Assembly (NCBI GenBank): GCA_965153355.1
Contig: OZ231126.1
Coordinates: 98,642,001-98,706,000 of the forward strand
DNA length: 64,000 bases
Direction of reading: 5' to 3'
From: Flaccisagitta enflata
Taxonomy: Eukaryota > Chaetognatha > Sagittoidea > Aphragmophora
The notes beneath the pieces were generated by a model. The model was not told the DNA's origin, did no database searches, and saw only the letters and a list, made by a program, of their open reading frames with translations. The translations under genes were made by a program, and so were the position numbers. Positions 35,563-46,259 of this stretch are shown here, one piece after another (positions within the stretch are counted from its first letter, which is position 1; each line of letters opens with the position of its first letter).

Positions 35563-35951
35563 AACAAGGCCAGATAGGCCAACGATGCGTCCTCTTCTTT
35601 ATTTATATGTTCTTTCTTTATATGGTCTTTCTTTATATGGTCTTTCTTTATATGGTCTTTCTTTATATGGTCTTTCTCTATATGGTCTTTCTCTATATGG
35701 TCTTTCTTGATAAGGTCTTTCTTGATATGGTTCTACTTTAATCTCACTAAAAATGTATTCTTTAATATAGTCTGATTTTGGACTATGTTGCACTACTTTA
35801 TTGATAAAACAAAAAGAAGAAATCTGGTGGTAGGTGGGATAGGGGCTAGCACCGATACAAAAAAGGAATGTACTACAGGGTAATGGGGTTGCTTCAGAGA
35901 TGCGACAGACGGACATGCCCTCTTATAGAGATGCGAGGACTCATCTAAAAA
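35563..35951 (+). mobile_element. B-family hairpin element, TATATGGTC interior
   Basis: 5' AACAAGGCCAGATAGGCCAA, arm GATGCGTCCTC (35584-35594); interior of 15-bp CTTTCTTTATATGGT units (35600-35735) plus unique sequence; 3' GACGGACATGCCCTCTTATAG, hairpin AGATGCGAGGACTCATCT (35929-35946) with AAAAA. Arm GATGCGTCCTC is the complement of the hairpin GAGGACGCATC seen in the sister copy (one base mutated here). Confidence 0.87.
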
Positions 35952-35954
35952 AAA

Positions 35955-36042
35955 ACAATGATAATGATGATGTTGAATGATGACAACGATGACGAATGTA
36001 ACGATGACGCTGATGATGGCGACGATGAATGAGATGATGAAT

Positions 36043-36088
<46 letters not shown>

Positions 36089-36125
36089 CGATGCTAAATA
36101 TGACGATGATGATGATGATGACAGA
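35955..36125. repeat. (GAT)n / GATGAC triplet repeat
   Basis: Mostly ATGATG with GACGAT variants between the two B elements. Poly-Met, Ser or Ile frames are artefacts. Confidence 0.93.
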
Positions 36126-36126
36126 A

Positions 36127-36656
36127 ATAAGGCCCAATTGGCCAAATATGCGTCTGGTCTTGGTTTATATGGTCTTCCTTTATACGGTCTTGGTTTATAT
36201 GGTCTAATTTCATATGGTCTCACTGTAAAGGGTCTTACTTTATATGGTCTTACTTTATACGGTCTCACTTTTTGATGACAATGATGACGTCAATGACAAC
36301 GACGATGACGATGACGATGATGAGGACGATGATGATTACGATGACAATGATGAGGACCATAATGATGATGACGACAGACAATGATGATGATGATGACGAC
36401 GACGACGACGACGATGATGATGATGGTGGTGATGATGATGGTGGTGATGATGATGGTGGTGATGATGGTGATGATGATGATGGTGATGATGGTGATGATG
36501 ATGATGATGATGTCAATGATGATTACGATGATGATGATGCACCTTAACATCGAAATTATGACGAATTTTGCGATTTGGACGAATGCGTAACCGACCAACC
36601 GACCGACCAACTGACGGACATGGCCTATTATAGAGATGCGAGGACGCAACTAAAAA
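36127..36656 (+). mobile_element. B-family hairpin element 2, TATATGGTCT and GAT interior
   Basis: 5' AATAAGGCCCAATTGGCCAA, arm ATATGCGTC; interior of TATATGGTCTTACTT units (36160-36265) and a (GAT)n/(GGT)n triplet array (36270-36545); 3' GACGGACATGGCCTATTATA, hairpin AGATGCGAGGACGCAACT (36634-36651), AAAAAC. Same family as the previous element with a second interior repeat. Confidence 0.87.
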
Positions 36657-37004
36657 CGTGCATAACTAAGGCATTTTTCAACCAATTTGGTTGAGACTTG
36701 GTATGTAGTCCATAAATGGAAGGACTCAACATATGAATTTGATTTATAAAGATTTTAGCATGCTAACTGGCCTACCAGCCAACCGGCCTACCACCCTATA
36801 AATGATAAACGTGCAAAACTTAGATCATTTTTAACCAATTTGGTTAAAACTTGGTATGTAGACTCAAAATGAAACGACTCGATGTTTGTTAGTGATTTAA
36901 CACGATTTTAGCATGCTAACCGGCAAAACCAGTCTATTACTCAAAAAGTGACAAAAACTTGCATAGTTTTGGCCGTCTTCCACCAATTTGATTGAAACTT
37001 GCTA
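36657..37004 (+). repeat. J tandem repeat, continued
   Basis: Two further units and the start of a third, each beginning CGTGCATAAC/CGTGCAAAAC and sharing the TTTTTAACCAATTTGGTT block. The last is interrupted by palindrome S and resumes at 37609. Confidence 0.88.
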
Positions 37005-37606
37005 CAGTGGGGTTCGTGGAATAACAGGCTAAACTGGAGGAAGGTATTTAAGTGTCTCAATATCATTTGACAAATTTGATTTATGAAATATAAGTTGTTC
37101 ACTTGATGCTTTTGTCCCTGAGTTTTTTGGTTGCTATGGAAACCAAAATTATTTTTTTGAACATTTATAACAACTAGAATATCAATATTTTGACAAATGT
37201 TATCAGGGAACATTGTTCAGAATTAAATTTGCTACAACTTTCCCACAGTATGTCCTGTAAGAATATTGCTCATTAAGCCGTTGCTAGGGAGCATCATTTA
37301 GCGGTTGCTAGGTGTGATGCCCCCTAGCAACAGCCAAACGAGCAATATTCTTACAGAATATACTGTGGGAAAGATGTAGCAAATTTAATTTTGAGCGATG
37401 TTCCCTGACAAAATTTCTCAAAACATTGGTATTTAAGTGGTTATTAATGTTTGAAAAAAAAATTTTGGTTTCCATAGCAACCGACAAACTCAGGGACAAA
37501 AGCATCAAGTGAACAACTTATATTTCAAATATCAAGTTTGTCAATTGAAATTAAGACACTTATATACCTTCCTCCAGTTTAGGCTGTTATTCCACGAACC
37601 CCACTG
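37005..37606. mobile_element. Near-palindromic MITE S (602 bp), TA-flanked
   Basis: CAGTGGGGTTCGTGGAATAA at the left and its reverse complement at the right, with TA on both sides (37003-37004, 37607-37608). Nearly the whole length is one inverted repeat: GCTACAACTTTCCCACAGTA, GCAATATTCTTAC, CTTCCTCCAGTTT and other blocks occur in mirror positions around about 37300. The target was a TA within a J unit. Fits a Tc1/mariner-type foldback MITE. No coding capacity. Confidence 0.92.
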
Positions 37607-37639
37607 TACAGAGACTCAGAGTGAAACAGCTGAACATAT

Positions 37640-37960
37640 GCTGACAATGCTATTTGACAATGCCGTTTGACAATGCTGTTTGACAATGCTGTTTGACAAT
37701 GCTGTTGCCAATGCCGTTTGACAATGCCGTTTGACAATGCCGTTTGACAATGCCATTCGACAATGCCATTTGACAATGCTGTTTCACAAAGCCGTTTAAC
37801 AATGTCATTTGACAACGCCGTTTTACAACGCCGTTTGACAATGTCGTTTGGCAACGCCGATTGACAACGCCGTTTGACAACGCCGTTTGACAACGCCGAT
37901 TGACAACGCCGATTGACAACGCCGATTGACAACGCCGATTGACAACGCTGATTGACCCCA
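37640..37960. repeat. 13-bp minisatellite GTTTGACAATGCC
   Basis: About 24 units of GTTTGACAATGCC passing into GTTTGACAACGCC and GATTGACAACGCC. Ends beside CAGTCGCGGAC (A'-type arm), so it is probably the interior of another hairpin element of the same system. Confidence 0.95.
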
Positions 37961-38097
37961 GTCGCGGACCCATACTCTTTCAAGATTTTTATCTTTTCGC
38001 ATTTTTCCTAAAAATGAGGAATCGAGTTAGTTGAAGTCTATTTGAACTTTGAAATGTCCCAGGTGATCATTGTGCATCCTGGCATTCTCTGTCTCAT

Positions 38098-38175
38098 TTC
38101 AACTCCGGACTCTATGAGAGGCTTTGTCCGTCAGTCCATCCATCGGTCTACTGGTCTGTCTGTCCGTTTGAGCAG
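38098..38175 (-). mobile_element. A'-type fragment, 3' end
   Basis: AACTCCGGACTCTATGAGAG, GCTTTGTCCGTCAGTCCATC: the minus-strand tetranucleotide tract and CTCTTATAGAG-like segment next to a decayed hairpin. The 5' end is not seen. Confidence 0.65.
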
Positions 38176-38312
38176 AAAAGTGGAAAAACAAGCTGTCTAG
38201 ATGCTTGTGTGTGGGAGTTAGGGTTGGGGTGTGGATGGGGGTTGGATGCCTCTGTCCACCTGTCTGCAATGATATTGTAACCCCGCGTTACATGTCTTTC
38301 TCTGTTTCTCTC

Positions 38313-38910
<598 letters not shown>

Positions 38911-39021
38911 AAAGGCCAAGGAGGCCAATAAGGTGCGACGTGTGGATCGTCGAACGAATGTGTTACCAACCAACCGACCAACGGACACAGCCAGTTATAG
39001 AGGTGCATTGTCGCACCTAAA
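38911..39021 (+). mobile_element. C-family hairpin element, minimal (~110 bp)
   Basis: AAGGCCAAGGAGGCCAATA, arm AGGTGCGAC (38931-38939), GTGTGGATCGTCGAACGAAT, CCAACCGACC tract, GTTATAG and hairpin AGGTGCATTGTCGCACCT (39001-39018) then AAAC. Arm GGTGCGAC pairs with hairpin GTCGCACC. The shortest form of the architecture in the window. Confidence 0.9.
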
Positions 39022-39149
39022 CAACAAGAATCACCTACAGTAGATGTCGTCTAGACTTGGAAATACGGGGGAGCTCATAACCTCAGCATCAGTACAGTGA
39101 GGGGACTGATATTTTGCTAGTGTAATGTATAGACCCTAAGGGGTTGATA

Positions 39150-39434
39150 ATGGGGTATGGCATCCCCCTACGGCTTACCTTACAAAAAAAACTTTTAGTA
39201 TAAAATGTTAGGATCAATCACTTTTATGGCAGAATTTCAGCTTCATCTATTTGCTTAAATTGCAAAACCAGCCTGGGATTCGAATCTGGAACTTTTAAAG
39301 AAATAAAATGATCAAGAGAGATTTGAAGTCAAGCGAGTTAACCACTAGACCAATTCTGGCAGCTGTTGGAATTAAACAAATTTGTTTTACTATATTCAAA
39401 AGAATTTTCTATCCACAGAGCTGCCATACCCCAT
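39150..39434. mobile_element. Insertion with 13-bp inverted ends in the left arm
   Basis: ATGGGGTATGGCA at 39150-39162 and TGCCATACCCCAT at 39422-39434 are exact inverted copies. The right arm of the host element lacks the intervening ~270 bp, so this is an insertion specific to the left arm. It carries the tRNA-like sequence below. Confidence 0.65.
39268..39360 (-). pseudogene. tRNA-like sequence (tRNA-derived SINE or tRNA pseudogene)
   Basis: On the minus strand: GGTCTAGTGGTTAACTCG resembles a tRNA D-arm with internal promoter box A, and GATTCGAATCCCAGG, 50 bases on, resembles the T-arm with box B; the ends CCAG and CTGG can pair. The anticodon region is not clean, the T stem is mispaired and the length (93) is large, so this is not a working tRNA. 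A SINE head is the likeliest origin. Confidence 0.6.
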
Positions 39435-40089
39435 CGTAGTCGGTAGCAGAAAACGATGAAATAGTCATAGGCGATTCCAGAAAACATGTATAAAGTTTTT
39501 CATACCGTAGAATCGATCTGTGAGGTCAAAAATAGTGATTTCTGAGCAGATCATGGGCAGCAAGCTGCCCGGATTGAGCATATGGGCCCCATAACAAGCA
39601 TTTTTGCTATTTTTTTGCCTAATCAGCTCTCTAAAGGGAAATTCTGTCATTTTCTTCATGTAAACCGACTAATTTCAGGCTGAAGAATTCAATGATAACA
39701 GTCTGAGGGGACTATGACTACTAATCTGAGATGCAACCGGCCCTGATTGAGCATAAGGGCCCAAGAATGCATTGTGACAATTTTTAAGGTTTTTCTGTTC
39801 TCTAGAATGAAAACTTGTTCATTCTTTCTATAGAGTGACTAATTTGAAGCTGAAAAAAAAACAATGATGATAGCCTGAGGGGTCTGTGACTACTACTACT
39901 GGGTGAAACTGGTATATGGTCAGCTCTGTGCTATTGTTTTGGACCCTAAATGCGCTTTTTAGACTCCGAATGCGCATTTTTGACTCAATTTTGACATCTT
40001 TTTAATTATCTACCTTTTTTAAACGATATCAAGATCCAGTCAAATTGCTTTAATCTTTAAGTATAAACTTTAATGTTGTTTTTGTTTAG

Positions 40090-40718
40090 TTGTGGAAAGG
40101 CTACTTGCTCTATCCGTTTGTCTGTCTATCCATCGGTTTGCACTGAAAATGGGCAATTGGGATACTGTGGTTGTGATTACAATTGTGAATGTGTGTAATT
40201 GTGGATAGGGGGGGGGGACTTTTAATCCTCTGACTGGCCATGTGCTGAAGTGTCTATCTGTTTATCTTTAATTGTCTCTCTTAGTCTGTCCATGTGTCTC
40301 CTTCCAATCTTACTAGACTTTTTGGGTCCAACCGTCAAAAAATTGAGAACTCATTTTATCATTCATGTCACTCATTATTTCTTTTATTTGTCTACAATTA
40401 AGTCTCAGAATTTGAGATAGGTCAGACAGAGCTCGTTGTAGGTCAAAATATTCATGCGTCTTGTCATTTCATTATCATAATCATCTGCGGTTAGGTGAAA
40501 AGTGCTTGGAAGAGGTCTGATGGAGCTCGCAATACGCTAATATGTCTGGTATAGCAGAGTCAAAGACATTTTCTTATTTTCTTTTCATTCATTATCTCAT
40601 TCATAGATGATTGAGTTGATAGAGCTTGGGAATTGGGATAGGTCTGATAGAGCTAGGGATAGGTCTGAAAATTACTAACACCCGCGCACCCTCTTGACCC
40701 ATGTATCCGGCCATGTTT
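40090..40718 (-). mobile_element. D-type hairpin element, decayed
   Basis: Minus-strand 5' end at right: AACATGGCCGGATACATGGG, GTCAAGAG, GGTGCGCGGG; interior of degenerate CTAGCTCTATCAGACCTATC units; 3' end at left with ATAGACAGACAAACGG and AGAGCAAGTAGCC. The same interior unit as the element at 48.4 kb, showing that ends and interior repeat travel together in this subfamily. Confidence 0.72.
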
Positions 40719-40849
40719 AATGTATGATAGGTTAGTATAAGATATGTTAGTATGGAATACTGTTGTACTGTAGTTCTGTAGTGCTGTACTACTGACCCTA
40801 CCCAACCATCTGCAACTTTTGCCCTGTCTCAGGCATGTTTCAAAATGAA

Positions 40850-41087
40850 CTGAGCCGACAATACCTCAAGAAATGTGTGAATGCAATTAAAAGGTGACAA
40901 ACCTAATGGACTTAAGTGACTTAATGTAAATCAAAAGGACATAAAATGACCTAGAATGACTTAGAATGACTGAGAATGACTATAACTGACCTTAGTGACA
41001 AAATTGATCTAATTGGCCAAAGTGACTTAACATAGTTGAATATGATATAACTTAAAATGACTTAGAAATAACATTATGTTAAAAAAA
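40850..41087. repeat. Degenerate AATGACTTAG repeat
   Basis: Short units AATGACTTAG, AATGACCTAG, AAGTGACTTA: the AGTCATT motif of A2 elements in plus-strand orientation. Probably the interior of an A2-type element whose 3' half is cut off by GE2 (an A 3' fragment resumes after it at 41.9 kb). Confidence 0.7.
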
Positions 41088-41906
41088 AAAAAGCTTCAAA
41101 ATTACAGTCCCCGACTGGGGACTGTAATTTTTGAAGCTTTCTCGTTGCGTAAACGCAACTCGAGATACCCAACAAGAACAATTTCAAGAGAAAAAAAAGA
41201 TAATCAATAATGTTTTAATGATGACAAAACTTGATAACAATAGTGGATGATGTTGATGACAACAATGAATGATAATGACAACAAAAATCTAAGAAGAAAA
41301 TATTCTAAAAATATTTTCAAAAAAAAAAAAAAATATTTCAAAAACAAATTTTCAAAAAATTTTCAAAATAAAATTTCAAAAAATTTTCAAAAAAAATTTA
41401 AAAAAAAAATTTAAAAAAAAATTTTCAAAAAAAAAATTTCAAAAAAAAATTCAAAAAAAAATTTCAAAAAAAAAAATTTTTCAAAAAAATTTCAAAATAA
41501 TAACATATTACTACATAAATAAGCTAATATCTCATAAACCAGACTTCAGATTTAATTCGAATTTTGCAGGGGTTGTTTATTTACTACCCTCTACTTGTAT
41601 ACCAAATAAAAAAAAAAATTCATAAACCTTTACTACCCTCTACCTATGTAAACCACTTAAGTCCCAGCTAAATATTACTACAAAAATAATAGGCAAAGGG
41701 TAGTAAAAGTTTATGAATTTTTCTGAAAATTGGTACACAAACTCCCATTGATATAATAATAACACTGGTTAAGTTTCATGAACTTCTGAAGTCTGGATCA
41801 AAAGATATGAGAAGGTTTTAAACAAACAACAACAAACAACAAACAACGAACAGACTACACGATCAGGTCCACCTCATAGTCACCGACGAAAACTTTTCGT
41901 CGGGGA
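41088..41906 (+). mobile_element. GE composite element 2 (short)
   Basis: 5' palindrome GCTTCAAAATTACAGTCCCC / GGGGACTGTAATTTTTGAAG, hairpin GTTGCGTAAACGCAAC (41144-41159), GATGACAAAACTTGATAA region, 220 bp of AAATTTC/A-run sequence, one E unit plus tail, 3' hairpin CCGACGAAAACTTTTCGTCGG and GGGGAC. Complete ends, about 820 bp. Confidence 0.9.
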
Positions 41907-41940
41907 CAAAAAGTCAAGTGTGACCAATGGACGGATGAAC
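41906..41940 (+). mobile_element. A-family short remnant after GE2
   Basis: AAAAAGTCAAGTGTGACCA then ATGGACGGATG: the internal A-element segment that normally follows the A-rich stretch. GE2 joins it at the same base as GE does at 24.79 kb. Confidence 0.6.
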
Positions 41941-41954
41941 TAAGTGGAGAATAA

Positions 41955-42090
41955 AGTTGCACGCATGCGTGCTACGCAACTCTACACCCCGCTTTGTTGG
42001 TCCGTCCATCGGTCCGTCCATACGTCGATCTGTCAGTCCATTGGTCCGTCACACTTTACTTTTTTTGTTTTTTTGCAGTCTTGGACGGAC
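41955..42090 (-). mobile_element. A-family fragment, 3' end
   Basis: GTTGCACGCATGCGTGCTAC, GCAACTCTACACCCCGCTTT, GTCCGTCCATCGG tract, TCACACTTTACTTTTTTTG. The hairpin is expanded (GTTGCACGCATGCGTGC...ACGCAAC). The 5' half is missing. Confidence 0.75.
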
Positions 42091-42186
42091 TAAATGGCTT
42101 TATCGTTTCTAAGTGGATTGACTTATAAAGGTCTGCTTGGCACCATTTTGTAGATGACAAGTTATTATTCTTGTTGAACACGAGGA

Positions 42187-42656
42187 CACAGCGCAATTTG
42201 TAGTACAAAAAAGTGACATTAATGCCCCGGGCAAAAGCCCCAATGTCCCCAGTAAAAAAAGTTAGAGTTTGAATATGCCCAGTTCTATGCCCCGTTAAAA
42301 GTTAGTGAAAAAAATGATTCAGGGACTAAACGGGGACTTAACAGGGCATATGCCCCATTTAGTTTAGTTTTGTTTAATCAAAAATGCTTCATCAAAAATC
42401 AGTAAACCCTTTTTCCAGTGGCTTTCTTCAGGTCGATTTCTATCGTGAAAATCTTCAGGGACTAAATGGGGACTTAACGGGGCATATGCCCCATTTAGTT
42501 TAGAAATAAAGAAAATAAGTTAGTCTAATTGGGGGATTCCCCGGAAAATTTCCCCAGGATCAAACTCTGACATTTTTAGACAATGCCTAGTTCACTTATG
42601 AATAATTGTAACAAGGAATTCCCAGGGGCATTAATGTCACTACAGATTGCGCTGTG
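42187..42656. mobile_element. MITE R (470 bp), possible 5-bp target duplication
   Basis: Termini CACAGCGCAATTTGTAGT (left) and CACAGCGCAATCTGTAGT (right, reversed) followed on both sides by GTGACATTAATGCCCC. GAGGA flanks both ends (42182-42186, 42657-42661). Two internal copies of CAGGGACTAAAYGGGGACTT with GGGCATATGCCCCATTTAG. No coding. Superfamily unassigned. Confidence 0.85.
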
Positions 42657-42780
42657 GAGGAATACCATTCTCATTTGTCACTGTATATTTATCCCCCCCA
42701 TCCAACCTCTCAGGCTTCAAATCAGGCCTTCAAGGTTGGACATTGCGGAATACATTTTACTTTTGAGCAACTGTTTTTTT

Positions 42781-43217
42781 TTCTTTCCATCTTTCCTACT
42801 TTCCTTGCTTCCTTCTTTTCTGTTTATCTCTTTTTCTTTCTTTCAATCTCTTTTTTTTTCTTTCTCTCTCGCTCTTTCTCTTGCTCTCTCTCTCTCTTTC
42901 TTTCTCTCTCTCTTTCTCTCTCTCTGGACAGTAATTTTGTTGGGCTTGCTGTTTTTTTTTTTGATGGGCCATCTAAATTTGATGGGAGCAGGCCCAACTG
43001 GCCCACTAAAAAAACAAGGCCGCATACATGGCTACCCTAATCGCGTGCGGGTGGGCAGGGCCAGTGATGAAATTGACTTTCAAAGCAGTTGGGCAGTAGT
43101 TACCCCAAAACCGTGTGTAAACAGCAAAAAAAGCTAAGCGTGACCGACCGATGGACAGACTGACGGACAGAGCGGGTTGTAGAGTTGCGTGCACGCTACA
43201 AAAAATCGCTTAGATCA
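42781..43217 (+). mobile_element. F-family (hAT-like) right part, interrupted by an A element
   Basis: CTTT/CTCT tract (42781-42925), then CAGTAATTTTGTTGGGC, TTTGATGGGAGCAGGCCC and AACTGGCCCACT, matching F1 (58.9-60.6 kb). After the A insertion (43014-43203) the F right end resumes as AATCGCTTAGATCAGGGCAG. The left end was not found. Confidence 0.8.
43014..43203 (+). mobile_element. A-family hairpin element, complete, inside F2
   Basis: CAAGGCCGCATACATGGC, arm TAATCGCGTGCGGGTGGGC, GGGCAGTAGTTACCCC, AAGCGTGACCGACC, GACGGACAGAGCGGG, TTGTAGAG, decayed hairpin AGTTGCGTGCACGCTAC and AAAAA. The split F sequence gives an independent check of both insertion edges, in an A-rich target. Confidence 0.9.
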
Positions 43218-43440
43218 GGGCAGCTTATATATTCATTCAAATGGATGGATGGACATAGCAAGATATAAAGTTGTGTGCATGTGACTGAAAAGGCAAAAAA
43301 TTGTAGGACATTTTTTCCTAATATTTTTCTATCTGTTAAAGTCAAATTACTGCAAGACAAACTTTAAAAACTATTTGAATATCATATTTGCATCAACTTT
43401 ACCAGTAGTAACAAACAGCACCTGTAAGCAGCAAAAAGGC
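43218..43440. mobile_element. A-like 3' scrap and AT-rich sequence
   Basis: ATGGATGGATGGACATAGCA, GATATAAAGTTGTGTGCATG then TGACTGAAAA (43.24-43.29 kb) is a strongly decayed A 3' end. The rest is unassigned. Confidence 0.5.
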
Positions 43441-44108
43441 ATATTTCCGCCGATATTACAAATGTTTTGGACCCCCAAAACTCAAAAAATTGTAGCAAAC
43501 ATTAATATAATTTGTTGTTGATATCAAATTTAATAAAATTCAAGCCTAAAATCTATAAACAATCTTATTTTCACAAACCTAATAAGTAGAAACGGGCAAG
43601 TATTGACAAACCGTAAAATACGCAAAATCACAGATTCTGACTAATATTATGCTCATTTTAGGGCCCCTAAAACAGCATTTTTTGTGGTAAATATCTAAAC
43701 ACACTTCTTCTGTTGTGTATTTCAATGTATAAATATTCTAAAATCCATGGAAATTCATATTCTTTTGATGCTTACTCTTAGATACAAGCATGTGTAACTG
43801 AACCCCAAAACATGCTCATTTAGGGCCAAATATGCTCATTCAGGGCCACTTGCTGTCCATGATCCCGCCATATTTTGCTATTTTTGACCTCAGAATCGGA
43901 TTCTACGGGTGAAAAACCCTTACATATACATTCTGGTATCCACTGTGAAAATTATTTCGATTTCAGCAGCTTTTTTGCCACCGACTAACCCCATCGTCAA
44001 CCCTATAGGACATAAGCATTATACAGACACAGTTTCATTTCATTGGCGCAAATGGTAGTTAGGATATGAGGGCCCCCGAATTTCCAAGTCTAGACGACAT
44101 CTACTGTA

Positions 44109-44590
44109 TCTTTGATGGTTGCGTTTAACTTTAAGTCACACAGAGTTCTGTTTCCAGTGCGTAGTAGGCGTGTTCGAAAAATTCGATTGCGACTATGAAA
44201 GACTTCAGTGATGGAAGGATAGCCAAATGAATTTCGTAAATACGTGAAGCTCTCCCAGCGGTTATAGGAAATAAAACGTCGAATGCTATCATTCAAAGCA
44301 ACCGTCATTGCATTAATTTGTCGGACATAGTAAGAAATAGCATCACATGCATAGGTTAAGTTAGGAACACAAACAGTGAACAATAACTTCATCAATACCT
44401 GCTCTGAAGATAATTGTTGAACATTTAGCAGATTATCGAAACTTTCGTAGAAAAGGAGATTCAGATACTGTAAAAGTTTCGCCAGCTAGTACAGTCACAC
44501 CAAGGTATTTACATCTACCGAGAGTTGTGAAATTTGTTCCATACATCATTAATGGTACGAAAGTGCAAGCATTTTATACATAACCGACGT
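44109..44590 (-). pseudogene. Non-LTR retrotransposon reverse transcriptase, C-terminal remnant
   Basis: Minus strand, roughly two frames: CKYLGVTVLAGETF, then after a frameshift MKLLFTVCVPNLTYA, VALNDSIRRFISYNRWESF, LRNSFGY. These align with KMLYSFSVPILTYA, VALNDSIRRIFSYHRWES and LRQQLGY of the RT at 3.7-4.4 kb, so it is the same family. The catalytic YADD part is missing. The TA-flanked element ending at 44106 lies at its C-terminal edge. Confidence 0.82.
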
Positions 44591-44661
44591 GCCAGTTGTT
44601 TTAAGTCATTTACTTCCTTGAACGATTTGAACCATTAAAATCGGAAGTAGTCAGAAATAGG

Positions 44662-45300
44662 AACAAGGCCGAATTCACGGCTACCCTAGTCGAGCGTGTG
44701 GCCGGTGGGCTGGAGCAGTGCTGGAGAAGGTCACTCGAGCATTTGGGCAGGAGCAAAGAGCTCAAGAATGCCAAAAAAGTAACATGTCGCCTGAGGACAA
44801 TATGTGGCCAGCGATACCCGTCGCGCTGCTTTGCATGGTTGTAAATCTGAATGAGAGGAAGCAGGGCAGCGAACGGGAAGAAATCCTGTGGAACACAGGG
44901 GGACTTTTGTTCATCCGTCCATCCGTCTGTCGGACCCCCCCAGACCCTCTCAGACCTGAAATCTGCCCTCTCAGGCCTGAAAGCTACCCTCTCAGGCCTG
45001 AAACCTCCCCACTCAGGCCTTGAATCTGCGAGGGCAGATTTAAGGCCTGAGAAGACAAGTTCCAGGCCTGAGAAAACAGATTTCAGGCCTGAGAAAGCAG
45101 ATTTCAGGCCTGAGAGAGCAGATTTCAGGCCTGAGAGGGCAGATTTCAGGCCTGAGAGGGCCTGGGGGGACTAACGAACGAACGGGCGGACCAACAGACG
45201 GACGAACAAAAGTCCTCCTGTGTTCTACAGGACTTCTGCCCAAAAAGGGGACCGCCCGACCGAGTAGCGGGGTGTAGAGTCGCGTAGCATGCGACGAAAA
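44662..45300 (+). mobile_element. A-family hairpin element carrying an M element
   Basis: 5' AACAAGGCCGAATTCACGGC, CGAGCGTGTGGCCGGTGGGC, GGAGCAGTG, CATTTGGGCAGGAGC; then M2; 3' GCGGGGTGTAGAG and hairpin AGTCGCGTAGCATGCGACG with AAAA. The middle of the normal A element is replaced or filled by M2. Confidence 0.83.
44790..45250. repeat. M-family inverted-repeat minisatellite element 2
   Basis: Left block GTGGCCAGCGATACCCG, TGCTTTGCATGGTTG, GAACACAGGGGGACTTTTG; then 21-bp CTCAGGCCTGAAATCTGCC units in one orientation, then in the opposite (GGCCTGAGAGGGCAGATTTC); right block AAAAGTCCTCCTGTGTTCTA mirrors the left. The whole is a foldback. Confidence 0.83.
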
Positions 45301-46259
45301 ATCAGGCCTGTATATGATTGAGTTCCCCCCCCCCCCGGAGGGGGGGAAGAAATCAAAAGGTTTAGAGATGGGGATGGAAATCAAAGGGGGAAAAAGAGAA
45401 AAAAAAGAAAATTTGGAGAAAATATTACTTTGAAAGTACCGAATCACAAAAACTGGTTAGTGGTTAATAAAACACAATTTAAAACTATTTTAACTTTAAC
45501 TACACTGTTTTAATGCTATGTGGGGAAAAATCATAGATTTCAAAACGCAACGCGACACATCGCAGGGAAGAAAATCAAAGACAGGTGGGGGATCAAAAGC
45601 GACTCAATTACAGTGGAATCCCACCTTAGTGGCACCTCTATTAAAGGGAAATCCGCATTTAAGAGACAAGTTTTTGAAAATATCCCTTATATCAAGGGAA
45701 ATTTTAGGTTAATTTGATGGATTTTGGAAAAAAATTGTATTTTGAGATAATTCTTTAGAAAAAGATTTGTTGCAAAATGATTAAATCCTTCCTCTGCCAT
45801 GAATATCCTGTCATAAATCTAATTATTCATTGTTGATAAACATACTTAGAGCAAAAGGATGTGGTTACACTATAAAAAAAGCTTCAAAATTACAGTCCCC
45901 GACTGGGAACTGTAATTTTTGAAGCTTTTTCGTTGCGTAAACGCAACTCGATGAGATACACGACAAAACAGCAATTCCAAAAAAAAAAAAAAAATATTCA
46001 GTATTATTTTAATGATGACAAAACTTGATAATGATAACAATAGTGGATGATGATGATGATGACAACAATGAATGATAATGACAACAAAAATCAAAGAAAA
46101 AAAATATTGAAAAAATTATGAAAAAAATTTCAAAAAAAAAAAATTTGAAAAAAAATTTTCAAAAAAAATTTGAAAAAAAAATTTCAAAAAAGATTTGAAA
46201 AAAAAATTTTCAAAAAAGTTTTCAAATTTTTTTTTTTTAAATTTCTTTAAAAAATTTAG

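Larger units (their letters stand above)
39038..44106. mobile_element. TA-flanked element with long inverted arms (5.07 kb with insertions)
   Basis: Ends CAGTAGATGTCGTCTAGACT left and the reverse complement right, TA on both sides (39036-39037, 44107-44108). Inverted similarity continues for several hundred bases: TTTTTGACCTCA, TCTACGG, CCATGAT, CCGACTA and AATATGCTCA motifs occur in matching order on each arm. The CAGT start and TA target suggest Tc1/mariner type. The middle is filled by later insertions (D-type, GE2, A, R and F2 elements). No transposase seen. Confidence 0.8.

Noticed and set aside
35955-36649. Poly-Met, poly-Asp and poly-Ser frames
   Set aside because: GAT triplet microsatellite, open in all frames.
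42583-43137. 184-codon plus-strand frame
   Set aside because: It runs through MITE R, the CTTT tract, F2 and an A element; a chance frame over unrelated repeats.
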